A stretch of 64,000 nucleotides of DNA from Eutreptiella sp. 'Long Island Sound 2002' (Eukaryota > Euglenozoa > Euglenophyceae > Eutreptiales > Eutreptiaceae), in assembly GCA_964036045.1 (NCBI GenBank), contig OZ038392.1:17753612-17817611 (forward strand). The letters are read 5' to 3'. Under the pieces are notes generated by a model. That model ran no database searches. It saw only the letters and a program-made list of their open reading frames with translations, and had not been told where the DNA came from. A program made the position numbers and the translations under genes. The first letter of the stretch is position 1; each line of letters opens with the position of its first letter. Of this stretch, positions 8,886 to 18,085 are shown piece by piece.

Positions 8886-9398
8886 ATGAATAATGCACGA
8901 AGATTGGGGTTTGCTTTCATGGACACCGCGATTCAACCCGTTACGAGCATCGAAAATCATGTGATGGCCATCACCGACAGCTGGACTGGGTACTACATCC
9001 GTAACTCTGTCTGCCATTATTTGATGCGACTGATCCATTCTGTGCAATTGGATGCTTGCTGGGGGGCCGACACTAACCAAAAGCACTACGGTGAGACAAT
9101 TGAAGACGAATGGTTGTTTAAAAACGAGCTCCTTCAGCAGTCCTTGATTAAGATACTCAAAAAAATAGTCACTGCGCAGCTACGAAATCCCTGTTTGTTC
9201 AGGGGATGGGTCCAAATTACGTTCAATCTCAAAAAATCAGTTGAACCGAGCGCCACACAGGATACACTCGACACACTTATGCATATTTGGGAAATATTGG
9301 AGGACCACGGTACCACGGCCAGACTGGCACTGTCCCCAGAGAGCAGCTGGGTAGACAGAAACACGGCTAGTATTGCCTTTTCTGTCATTACACACTAA
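8886..9398 (+). CDS. small helix-strand-family protein (member 5)
   Basis: 170 residues from an ATG. An N-terminal region has VMAITDSWTGYYIRNSVCHYL. Then comes a helix (NELLQQSLIKILKKIVTAQL), a strand (WVQITFNL), a helix (TLDTLMHIWEILEDHG) and a final strand (ASIAFSVITH) at the very C-terminus. The order, spacing and end resemble member 2 (DAFVSILITD) and the other local genes, though identity is low. It is the only complete plus-strand member. No signal peptide, membrane segment or catalytic signature is seen. Function unknown. Confidence 0.6.
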   Translation: MNNARRLGFAFMDTAIQPVTSIENHVMAITDSWTGYYIRNSVCHYLMRLIHSVQLDACWGADTNQKHYGETIEDEWLFKNELLQQSLIKILKKIVTAQLRNPCLFRGWVQITFNLKKSVEPSATQDTLDTLMHIWEILEDHGTTARLALSPESSWVDRNTASIAFSVITH

Positions 9399-9554
9399 TG
9401 TAAAGTGGTCCAGTAGAGGGCGGATGAGATGACACGTTTCCGGTGGGGTCGTATTAGGTTAGGTGGCTTATGCACAAGGCCAACAGGTCCCAACGAACGT
9501 CTTCCTGTGTTATCTTCATGCGAAGAATGAACAGGAAAGGGTTGGGTGCCGCGG

Positions 9555-10247
9555 TCATTCTGTCAACCGGATCGTCACATCACCGTCACTGGTGTCCTTT
9601 AGTTCCACCAGTGTCTGGGCCGTCTCTGATTCACGCAGCCGCCGGCGGATGCTACGCAGCATGTCGCCTCGGTACGGATACCAATATCCCCGCTTCTGAG
9701 TGGCTTTTGTCATGCTGAGAAGCTCCATGCCTAGATTCCGCTCGCCCTTGTCTAGATCGCGCATGTACCTGTCAAACCAGTAGTCCCACGTTACAACGAG
9801 TTCGTATATATTTATCGACAAACGGATGCCTTCGGATGCAGCCAGCACCGCGACCGCCATTATGACCGCTTCAGCGTATACTTCGATATGGTAACTGGCT
9901 AGGTCGGCGACGTGAAAACGATGTGCGTCCTTGTGTAGGCATACCCGTATTTGCGCTTTGTCGTGCAGGTGTCCCACTAAACATAGCTTGGACGCATGCC
10001 TCTGTCGAATGTAGTCTTTCAAGGTCGTTGTATATTGTATGTGTGGGTATACACGTGATCGAATCTCTGAAAGCGTCACCGTTCGGTACAGAAATGGCTT
10101 TGATCGGATGATGCGTTCTATATGCCGAATTTCGTCTTCCTTTTCTCCTTCCGACATTGCCACAACTTCTTTGGAATGATCAGACATTGACATGCATGCG
10201 TGAACTACAAAGAACGAAACACAAAGGAGAGCGTAGGGCCATGGCAT
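9555..10247 (-). CDS. small helix-strand-family protein (member 6)
   Basis: 230 residues from the first ATG. The first 20 residues (PWPYALLCVSFFVVHACM) could be a signal sequence, or translation may start at one of the later Met codons before SDHSKEVV. The body aligns with the gene at 12356-12910: IRHIERII against VSIIRRMI, VYAEAVIMAVAVLA against DYYEAVVVLLVVQS, YRGDMLRSI against GRGDILRLL, and DVTIRLTE against GTVLIGVT at the end. This is the clearest paralog pair in the cluster. A strand-helix-strand end matches the other members. No enzyme motif is recognised. Confidence 0.65.
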   Translation of the reverse strand: MPWPYALLCVSFFVVHACMSMSDHSKEVVAMSEGEKEDEIRHIERIIRSKPFLYRTVTLSEIRSRVYPHIQYTTTLKDYIRQRHASKLCLVGHLHDKAQIRVCLHKDAHRFHVADLASYHIEVYAEAVIMAVAVLAASEGIRLSINIYELVVTWDYWFDRYMRDLDKGERNLGMELLSMTKATQKRGYWYPYRGDMLRSIRRRLRESETAQTLVELKDTSDGDVTIRLTE

Positions 10248-10417
10248 GCATCAATTTTCTGACAGCAGGATTCTTTGCCGTTGCACAAAACGATCAAATG
10301 CAACAGTCACACATAGCGGTGCATCCGGTCAGCCCTAACCTGGTGTCTGAAATCTTTGCCATGGAGACACATTTGCGATTGGCCATGGAAATGGAAGGAG
10401 TAATGCAAAACTTATAA
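10241..10417 (+). CDS. possible 58-residue protein
   Basis: ATG at 10241, TAA at 10415-10417. The start is hydrophobic (MACINFLTAGFFAVAQ) and could be a short signal or anchor; the rest is mixed, with several Met. It lies head-to-head with, and overlaps by a few bases, the start of the minus-strand gene. There is no homology evidence, so it may be chance. Confidence 0.2.
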   Translation: MACINFLTAGFFAVAQNDQMQQSHIAVHPVSPNLVSEIFAMETHLRLAMEMEGVMQNL

Positions 10418-10783
10418 CCGCCTGTCCTCAGCGCCTTTGTCGGGGAGCAGCAGCAGCCGCAGGTGCCGCAGTAGTAACCCATGCTTGAGGCATTCGACAG
10501 ACGTGCCAGCAGCTGCACCATCCCTGCAGGGAAAAGGAGGGCACGAATAGGATGCATGACCTCAAATGTGTACCGACGACACCGCTTCTTGAAGAGAGAA
10601 GAACCTTGGGTGTGTTTTCCTGTTGTTTCCTGCTTGCTACAGCTTTTGCAAAGCGTGTACTTGTTGCTGCCCCTCCGCCTCCCTCGCTGGCTTTTGCGAT
10701 GCACTGCGCTGGCGCTTTGCAGTATGCACCCTGCTTTCCATGCAATGCAGGAGCTCATTTCAATCGGACACGAGCATGCATTC

Positions 10784-12003
10784 ACACAACAACATGAGCG
10801 TTCGTGCGATATTCAACCGTTGCCTGTCTTCAGCGCCTACGCCCCCTACGCAGGACTTCTGGAGCGTTTTGATCTTGTTGTCCTTCGTTTCTGAACAAGA
10901 CGATAAGCTACCGCAAGCCTCTCATGCGTTGGTACAGAGGCACACCGGCTGTGGGTACATGTATATGTTGTGAATGACGGGAAGAACGCCAACCGTATGT
11001 GGAGGCCGTGCTACAAACGAGACGATAACGGCGATCACATCTGATAGCAATGGTCCATCCTCACACAACAACATAAGCCCATTTCACACCATGCGCTCGC
11101 GCAATATTCAACGGTTGCCTGTCTTCAGCGCCTACGCCTCCTACGCAGGATGTCTTGAGTGTTTTGATCTCGCTGTCCTTCGTTTCTGAACAAGACAGTA
11201 AGATACCGCAAGCACCTCATGCGTTGGTACAGAGGCACACCAGCTGTCGGTACACATATATGTTGTGAATGACGGGAAGAACCCCAACCCTATGTGGGGG
11301 CCGTGCTACAAACGGGGCGAGAATGGCGTGCAGCAATGGTCAATCCTCACACAACAACATGAGCACTTTCACACTATGCGTTCGCGCAATATTCAACCGT
11401 TGCCTGTCTTCAGCGCCTACGCCTCCCACGCAGGACTTCTGGAGTGTTTTGATCTCGCTGTCCGTCGTTTCTGAACAAGACAGTAAGATACCGCAAGCAC
11501 CTCATGCGTTGGTACAGAGGCACACCGGCTGTGGGTACACGTATATGTTGTGAATGACGGGAAGAACGCCAAGCCTGTGTGCCGTGCTACAAACGAAGCG
11601 ATCACACAACAACATGAGAACTTTCACACCATGCGTTCGGCAATATTCAACCGTTGCCTGTCTTCAGCGCCTCCTCTTGGCCATATGGAGCGGCCCATTG
11701 CCGTTACCACCGCCTTGACGAGTTGATACCCTGCGACCAGAACACAACAACACTTTCACACCATGCGTTCGGCGATATTCAACCGTTGCCTGTCTTCAGC
11801 ACCTTTCTTTGGCCATTTGCTGGGGAGCTTGCCGGCGCTGGGCTTCTTTGACGTGGGTGCTCTGGTATTTCAGGTATCATGGGCGCGTGCCTACTTGATC
11901 TGCAGGCAGCGTGAAGGATACAGACCCGCCCATGAATTACACAAAGTCACACAACAATAACACTTTCACACCATGCGTTCGGCGATATTCAACCATTGCC
12001 CGT
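10784..12003. repeat. array of six units with a conserved core and variable spacers
   Basis: A core of about 60 bp (ACACAACAACA, then CTTTCACACCATGCG, then GATATTCAACCGTTGCC, then TGTCTTCAGCGCC) recurs with ATTCAACC starting near 10811, 11106, 11391, 11645, 11777 and 11987. The first three units also share about 200 bp downstream (GTTTTGATCT, GAACAAGAC, GCGTTGGTACAGAGGCACACC, GAATGACGGGAAGAAC). Later units keep only the core and have unrelated spacers, so the intervals shrink from 295 to 132 bp. A weaker relic of the core lies near 10417. The core contains an ATG followed by RSAIFNRCLSSAP, but reading frames diverge after it. I treat it as a repeat array, not a protein gene. Confidence 0.8.
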
Positions 12004-12355
12004 CCTCAGCGCCTACGCTCTCGCCGCACTGTGGACAAGTAGAACAGGTTGTAAGGCCAGCAATCATCACCCACCCCCTTTCGGCGTTCGGACGCCAGTA
12101 GCATCAACCTGCAAAAACCTGTAAAAAGAGACGAACAGCATTGAATTGTCATGCACGTAGCAGCATCACAGCGGCAAAAGCGCCAGGCTGTGGAGCCTCC
12201 ACCTGCAGCCGCCAACCCGCGACTGCAAACCACGTTAGGGTGAAAATCACAAAAAAAATACACAGAAGGAGGAGGGTATGTGGCGCCACTGAACAAAGGC
12301 ACTGATGCAATTCTCGTATGTATGAAGGTATACGAAGGATAGGTTCATTCCGAGA
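12004..12355. other. no supported gene
   Basis: Spacer between the repeat array and the next minus-strand gene. A 98-residue minus-strand open frame exists but has no supporting feature. Confidence 0.4.
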
Positions 12356-12910
12356 TTATGTGACACCAATTAGAACAGTGCCGCCTGTCTGCTGCATCCT
12401 AAATCTGCCATGGCGACTCAACAGCCGCAAAATGTCTCCACGCCCAGGTGGCATGCAGTTACTGGATCGTATTATCGCGGCCATACGAATCAGTTCAGCA
12501 TTCCCGTTACCAGATTCCATGTATTGCCTGTAAAGTACAGGCAATTCACCCAGAATTTGGTCGTTGGATTTGGCAGGTTGGTAACCTTGTTCTACCGACT
12601 GCACCACCAACAGAACCACCACTGCCTCGTAGTAGTCCTTGATACACCACCTTGCCTCATCCGCTTGTCGCCACCGAATGTCGCTTTTTAATCCAATCCT
12701 CGTGTGACAATCCTTGTGATGAATGGCATTTTGCTTCGGTTGCTCGATTACGACGACATCCTCTTGTTGCTTCAGGTAGGACAATAACTGCCGTTGGGTT
12801 TGGAATTGAGCGGTCGTACCCACTGCGTTCCATACCCACGCCAATGGCACACTGCCAGCACTCCATGGGTTGCCGGTTATCATACGGCGAATAATGGAGA
12901 CGTCGTCCAT
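12356..12910 (-). CDS. small helix-strand-family protein (member 7)
   Basis: 184 residues from ATG (MDDVSIIRRMI). It aligns along its length with member 6 at 9555-10247; the strongest matches are the EAVVVLLVVQS helix, the PPGRGDILRLLSRHG turn-helix and the C-terminal strand TVLIGVT. It lacks member 6's hydrophobic N-terminus, which favours a cytosolic start for both. It is the last gene before the 47.7-kb insertion and points away from it. Function unknown. Confidence 0.65.
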   Translation of the reverse strand: MDDVSIIRRMITGNPWSAGSVPLAWVWNAVGTTAQFQTQRQLLSYLKQQEDVVVIEQPKQNAIHHKDCHTRIGLKSDIRWRQADEARWCIKDYYEAVVVLLVVQSVEQGYQPAKSNDQILGELPVLYRQYMESGNGNAELIRMAAIIRSSNCMPPGRGDILRLLSRHGRFRMQQTGGTVLIGVT

Positions 12911-13019
12911 CTAAGGAAACATCAGGCCGGAACATGAAGTCGCTGTTCGGATGGGACCCCCTAACCGCCACACGGGACAACGTGGTTTTGAATGGATGCG
13001 GCTACCCAAAGGTTGCACA

Positions 13020-13031
13020 TTATCTATGGTA
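13020..13031 (-). other. displaced last codons and stop of the gene at 60718-61146
   Basis: Read on the minus strand across the TTTA duplication (13032-13035), the sequence continues the frame of the 61146-60725 gene as three sense codons (Tyr, His, Arg) and TAA. Before the insertion these bases directly followed base 60725. The element now supplies a TGA from its LTR end instead. Confidence 0.8.
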
Positions 13032-13035
13032 TTTA

Positions 13036-15100
13036 TGAAGCGGTACCCAGAACCTATGGCCCATGGCCCGGAGGCCTGTGAGCCGTCACACCCGTGCGGA
13101 AGCCGTTGACCCCGGCTGTCAGCGGGATATCCCTGTTCTCTAACCCACGAAATCTGGAATCCAATTTCTAATCATTAAGTCGTTGTGGAATTACCATAAT
13201 TTCACTGTCTTGGTCGATTTGCGGAAAGAAATCGGTGAAATACCCGATCTCTACCGCCATTTCTAATTATCGGAAAGACGCCGCAGTCGCGCCGCCTGTC
13301 GTTGCCTGTTCCGTGGACTGTATTAGATAATTCTGTAGAACGATTTTTCTTGAAGTTAAGACTGTAACAGTCTTCGAGTGATCCGCAATTTTTATTCCTT
13401 GATATAACGGATCGCGTCCCAGCGCTTTGAACCCCCAAGTGGAATAACAAGGGTTACGAGCGTTCAAGCGCCCAAGGGCGAACCAACGTGCCTCATAGGC
13501 ACTGTGTATGAGGTTTTGCCCCCCATAGTCATAGGATGAGGCGAAAGGATCCCAACTCAATAGGCCCAAAGGGTTATTTATTTTGAGTGTTCTCCAAGAA
13601 GTGCACTTTTTCACGTACTTGGCGTCCAAGTACGTGTAGAAGTATGTTGAGTTGGCATTTGCCCCACCCTTGCTTGCCTCTACATCCGGGGCATATCACT
13701 TGTCTTCCCCGGATAGTGCATATATGATCTCCATATATATATTGGCAATATATTTTGCGTGCATGCTAAAATTCGGCTTTCCGAAAGGAGGTCGATTTTC
13801 GACCAAAGCACTTGCATGCGTGTTGAGGGACCAAAGTTACATTAGAATATAGGCATACTTTGGTTCTAGGCCACTAGGTTGGGTGTAGAAGGCGTGGGTA
13901 GGGTTGTATGCCATATTTGGTGTCATATCGCGTGCCCATTTGGCGGGTGCACCATTCCAAGACTAACCGGCCAATGGACCCCATATCGCATGAGGCTCTT
14001 CATTGTACTCCCAACCAACACTCGCGAGGCCTAACCTTCGTGAAGGGACGCTTGTGGAGCGCTCCCGAAGCGATGCGTTGCGAGCAAGGTGTGTTTTTTT
14101 GCAATATTCCATTTTTGCATGTGTCCACTTGGGAGGCAGCGCGCGCGACCTTCCAAAGCGCCCCAAGTGGAGCACATATGTGGAATGGAAGGTCATTGGT
14201 GTCAAGTCATTGTGTTTTGAAGGATTGGTCGATTACTCAATCCAAGCCGAAGATATTATAATATATTTGTGCGCCTTTCAAGGCACTTTTGGGTGTTTTT
14301 CCGCCAATATTGCTGTTTTTTGCCCGTCATGATGTCAAGTGGCGACCGTGTATCTCAACGTTGCGCCCAATTGACATCATGACTCAAGTATGTTATGAGG
14401 GTACATACTTCGATGCCCAACATACCTTGAACCCAGCAGATAACTCCTCTTGGGCTTGGCGTACCGTGGCCGCCATGTTGGCGATTGGGGACCATCCCAA
14501 ATCATGGGCTCACTTGGCGACCCTGCCATTCCCGAAACCGGAGGAGTTGGGCGACGCCCAAAAGATATGTTGGACACATATGATTTGATACCAATCCTAT
14601 GGCACACTCCCGTTCAAGTCGGGCATGTGCCTCATTTTCCCCAACCATGAGTGTGCGCCTCTTCGGCCATTTTGAGCAATTTTCCACATTTTCTGCCCGC
14701 CGTGCACCATGTTCAGCACCCTCGTGCACGCCGGACTCATGGACCAATGGACCATATATGACATGGGTGTTATTGACATTGGTCCCCATGGTTCACACAC
14801 CACGTGGGCGAAGCGGAGCGACCTTGGTTACCGTGCTAGCCCAAGGTGAGTGTGGACAATTTTGCCATTTTGGCATTTGTGGACCCAATTGGGATTGTCA
14901 CCACGCCAAGTGGCATGCAGATCTTTGAGAGCCAAGTGCATGGGAGTCTCTGTTGATCTCTTGGTGGATCGCGTATGGAATGGCAGATCTGATCTCCAAG
15001 CCGGCATTCAGATATACTATTGGGAGCACCCCCGAATTTTTGGCCCATTTCGAGCAGCCAAAATGACCCCCTTTTGGGACCCCAATTTCACCCCCCCGTG
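13036..15100 (+). repeat. 5' LTR of B, first part
   Basis: Matches 46761-48141 and then 59124 onward of the 3' LTR. It starts TGAAGCGGTACCCAGAACC. It contains perfect short palindromes, for example CACGTACTTGG/CCAAGTACGTG around a 3-base loop at 13612-13636. It is interrupted at CCGTG (15096-15100) by the A element. Open frames inside are not genes. Confidence 0.85.
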
Positions 15101-15812
15101 AGTAAGAAAAAGTCACTGCCATGTCTTTCTTGGAGGGCTTGATCCAGGCTAAGCCCCCCTTAAAACCCTTTGTTGATGCTAAGACAAACTTAAGTGTTTT
15201 TATCTCTCTTTTGTTGCCTAAAGTACACTTTCTCAAAGTAAATAGGGTTGTGACCCTAGCCCCCCCCATGAAGTTCACCCCTACCACTCAACTGAGCGGA
15301 GGTACCTTCCTTCATGGAGGACATACCAAAATAAAACAGGCATTTCATGCTTGCTGGCCTTGGAGGTTAAGCCTAAGTGGTCTCCCACCCCAAGACCCCT
15401 ATACTCAATTGTTTCTACCACTTATTGTGGTCCTACGTTGTAACTGTTTCTGAATTCAGTTGCTTGGCCAAGTCATATTCTGTGTGGTCCTGACATCTAT
15501 GCCCCTCAGTCCTAACCAGCACCATTTCACCCAAAGAGTGCACAGTAAGTGCCTAATGCAACCTCTGAGGCTGGAGTCTGACCAATTTTCATATAAAATC
15601 TTTTGTATTATCCATTTGTGATTGAACCTATGTGCATAAACCTGCTTTGTCTATCTGCAGCCCTTCTGTGTTACACTGGATTCCAAAACCAATGATTGAT
15701 TCGATCCACATTCAGTCCTTGTCCTACTTGCTGCTTTGGTTTGGGGTTTTCAACTACAAAACCTGCAGGAATACATCAAAAGACCTAGGGCATAATTCGA
15801 GGACATAATTCC
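15101..15812 (+). repeat. 5' LTR of the plus-strand A element
   Basis: 712 bp, from AGTAAGAAAAAGTCACTGCC to AGGACATAATTCC. Matches the LTRs at 34032-34744, 48142-48854 and 58412-59123. The ends are AGTAAG...CTTTC(T/C) rather than the usual TG...CA. Confidence 0.9.
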
Positions 15813-15826
15813 GCTAGCAGAGACAG
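15813..15826 (+). other. primer-binding site (initiator Met tRNA type)
   Basis: GCTAGCAGAGACAG follows the LTR directly; the intact copy has GGTAGCAGAGACAG. Apart from the first few bases this matches GGTAGCAGAG, the complement of the 3' end of initiator methionine tRNAs that end CTCTGCTACCA. The plus-strand copy has one change inside it. Confidence 0.65.
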
Positions 15827-15893
15827 TCCCTTGTGACCTTTTGAACTGACCCTGAGAAGAAGTGCAGAACAAAAGCTCAACAACAAGTTCATC

Positions 15894-18085
15894 ATGTCCA
15901 CGCCAAGCGTCAGGACCTGGCCTATCCGAACTGTCCAAGTACAAATGGGCAGCATGGCCCACCCAATGAGTGAACCACCTCACCGAGCTCCACATCATCT
16001 CAGTGGCGCATCTGGGTCCCAAGGAGATCCAGAACGCAGAAGGGCGGAAGAGAATAAAGGCCTTACAACCGAGGCCTTAGCAGCACACGGTGGAGACAGC
16101 TTCAGTCACCTCCACAGACGTGTGGCTGCTTCAGTATCAAGATCAAATTGTCCAGCTTCATCCTCAACTGCCATTGAAGGACCTCAGGAGTATGAGGAGC
16201 TGAAGCAGAAGATGGATGAGTACATCCTACATCAGGAGTACTACAAATCCATCCGTGGAGAAGATGGAGAGGAGCCACTGGCTGTACATGGATCCATACC
16301 ACGTACAGACCTAGGGTCCTACGCGCACTCGGGTCCTCCTTCTACTGCATCCCTGCCAAGAGGAACAAGACCTGAGTATCCAAGACCATGTTATCCAACC
16401 CCAAGGGCTCCCGAAGTGGGCCCTACACGAGTCGAAGAACAACATCATCCAAGGCCAACCTACGGTGCCCTGGATCAAACGGCCGGGCTGCTGGCCTAAT
16501 TCCTGTCTGGATCAGAAGATCCAGATGTGACGGCCTTATCAGAGGCCATTAAGGCTAAACTGGGTATTGCAGAACCCTTACCCAAGCCTGAGCTGCTCTC
16601 TCTCTCTCCAGGGCTGAGTACCCTGGCCGAAGATCTCAAGAGATCAAGGGTCTCAAGGCTGTTGCCTAAGGTCACCTGCCCCAGCCCCTTTCACCCCCGT
16701 GCCAGGACTGTGCCTATGGCGGATCTACAGGACGTGCCTGTCACAGAGAGTGAGAGAAGAGGACTGTCAGCCCTGGCCCCTCTTGCCGGCGTGTCGCCTA
16801 CAGGCCTAACTCCGGGCGGTGGGACGACAGGCAGACCAATTGCCCAGGCGAACATCCAGCTGGAACTGCCGGAGTTCGACCCCAAAAATCTGCCTGAATA
16901 GCAGAAGAATTTGCAGAGTTCCTTTTGTTGACTGGCCAATCCCATGTGGATGTGGCCACCAAATGTTCACTGCTAAAACGCTCATGCAAAAAGAAATTAT
17001 TGCAAAAACAGGTCAAACAGATTGTGAAAACCTGTTCTACTTGGGCAGAGGTACTCCTGAGGTTAGAGAAAACATTCCCAGTCTATGAGACTGACCTCAG
17101 CGTACGCACACAGATCGAGGAGCTACCTATGCTCCCGGAGTTTCCATCCGCTGCGCGAATTTCTGAGTATGTGTGCGACTAGGAGTACTTATTTTCGAGG
17201 ATGAACGTGGGCTCCTACGGAGCCACTGAGCCCCACCTGTGGCTCATGAGTAAGATCCCACAGCATACGTGGGATGATTGCCGCTCCACCTCTGAGAGGA
17301 AGAGCAGGACCCACTCGTACGATACACTGGTGGATCTCTTGATTGAGCTAGCTCTTGAGAGAGGGAATGACTCCCACATGGAGAAATTCGTCAAGGAGCA
17401 TTTGGGACGAGGTGGTACCCCTACCCCCGAACGTGGCCAAGGGAAGGGGCATAAAAATCCCACTAACTCCAACCAGGGAGGTGGTAAAGGGAGGGGCAAC
17501 CTACGTGCCATGAACGAAGTTCCAGCTGATGCAGGCACACCCCCCCTGTTTTACTGCCGACCTGTCAATGACAAGGGGGGACCTTGTCATGCCTCTGACT
17601 GCGATCTCCGCAGTGGCTGTATGCTGCAGATGAAACGTCAGCAGCATACTAAAGATGGGAAAACTGTGACCCATCAGAACCACTTCAGGTGTATCATCAC
17701 CTGTGGTTACTGTGGCAAACTTCGTCACTATGAGGACGAATGCCACATCAAGAAACGCGAGAGTGACAAACTCAAGCGTCAGGAGGCGGAGCGCCAGAAG
17801 ACCCAGACGCCCGCCAGAAATCCCCCGAATGGGGATAAAGGTAAAGGAGGTGGCAAAGGGGGTGGCAAAACTGGACCCCCTAACCCCCAGAGGCGCTCAT
17901 CAGCGCCTGTTGCTACACCCACTCCTGCTGCCACACCCGCTCCTGTCGCAGGTGTCCCCCAGAAGCGCCCCCAAGGGGATAATGCTACCCCTGAGGGGAA
18001 TAATTCTAAGAAGAGGCGCTTGGCCTGGATGGCCAAGTCCTTCATGGCTGCAGGGGTGGATGTGAAATTCCCTGATGAGAAATAG
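15894..18085 (+). pseudogene. gag: A-family gag, inactivated
   Basis: Starts MSTPSVRTWPIRTVQ like the intact minus-strand copy. It is broken by a TAA near 16498, by a TGGG-to-TAG change at 16899 that gives both a stop and a frameshift, and by a TAG near 17180 where the intact copy has Leu. The 3' half is open (17201-18085) and contains the CCHC zinc knuckle CGYCGKLRHYEDEC (C-x2-C-x4-H-x4-C) and a Pro/Gly/Lys-rich tail. The final TAG (18083-18085) is the same in-frame UAG that separates gag and pol in the intact copy. Gag would form the particle and bind RNA. Confidence 0.85.

Noticed and set aside
10784-12003. CRISPR array
   Set aside because: Repeats are about 60 bp and imperfect, spacers are 70-235 bp and the first three are homologous to each other; the context is eukaryotic.
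5698-12910. Endogenous giant virus or virophage island
   Set aside because: Compact small genes and the SET gene hint at it, but no capsid, DNA polymerase B, packaging ATPase or other hallmark gene is present.
12933-13038. 34-residue plus-strand ORF ending at the B insertion
   Set aside because: It is short with no supporting feature, and its stop is created by the LTR.
14289-15453. Small proteins repeated in the B and A LTRs
   Set aside because: They recur because the LTRs recur; frames are disrupted between copies and no domain is seen.
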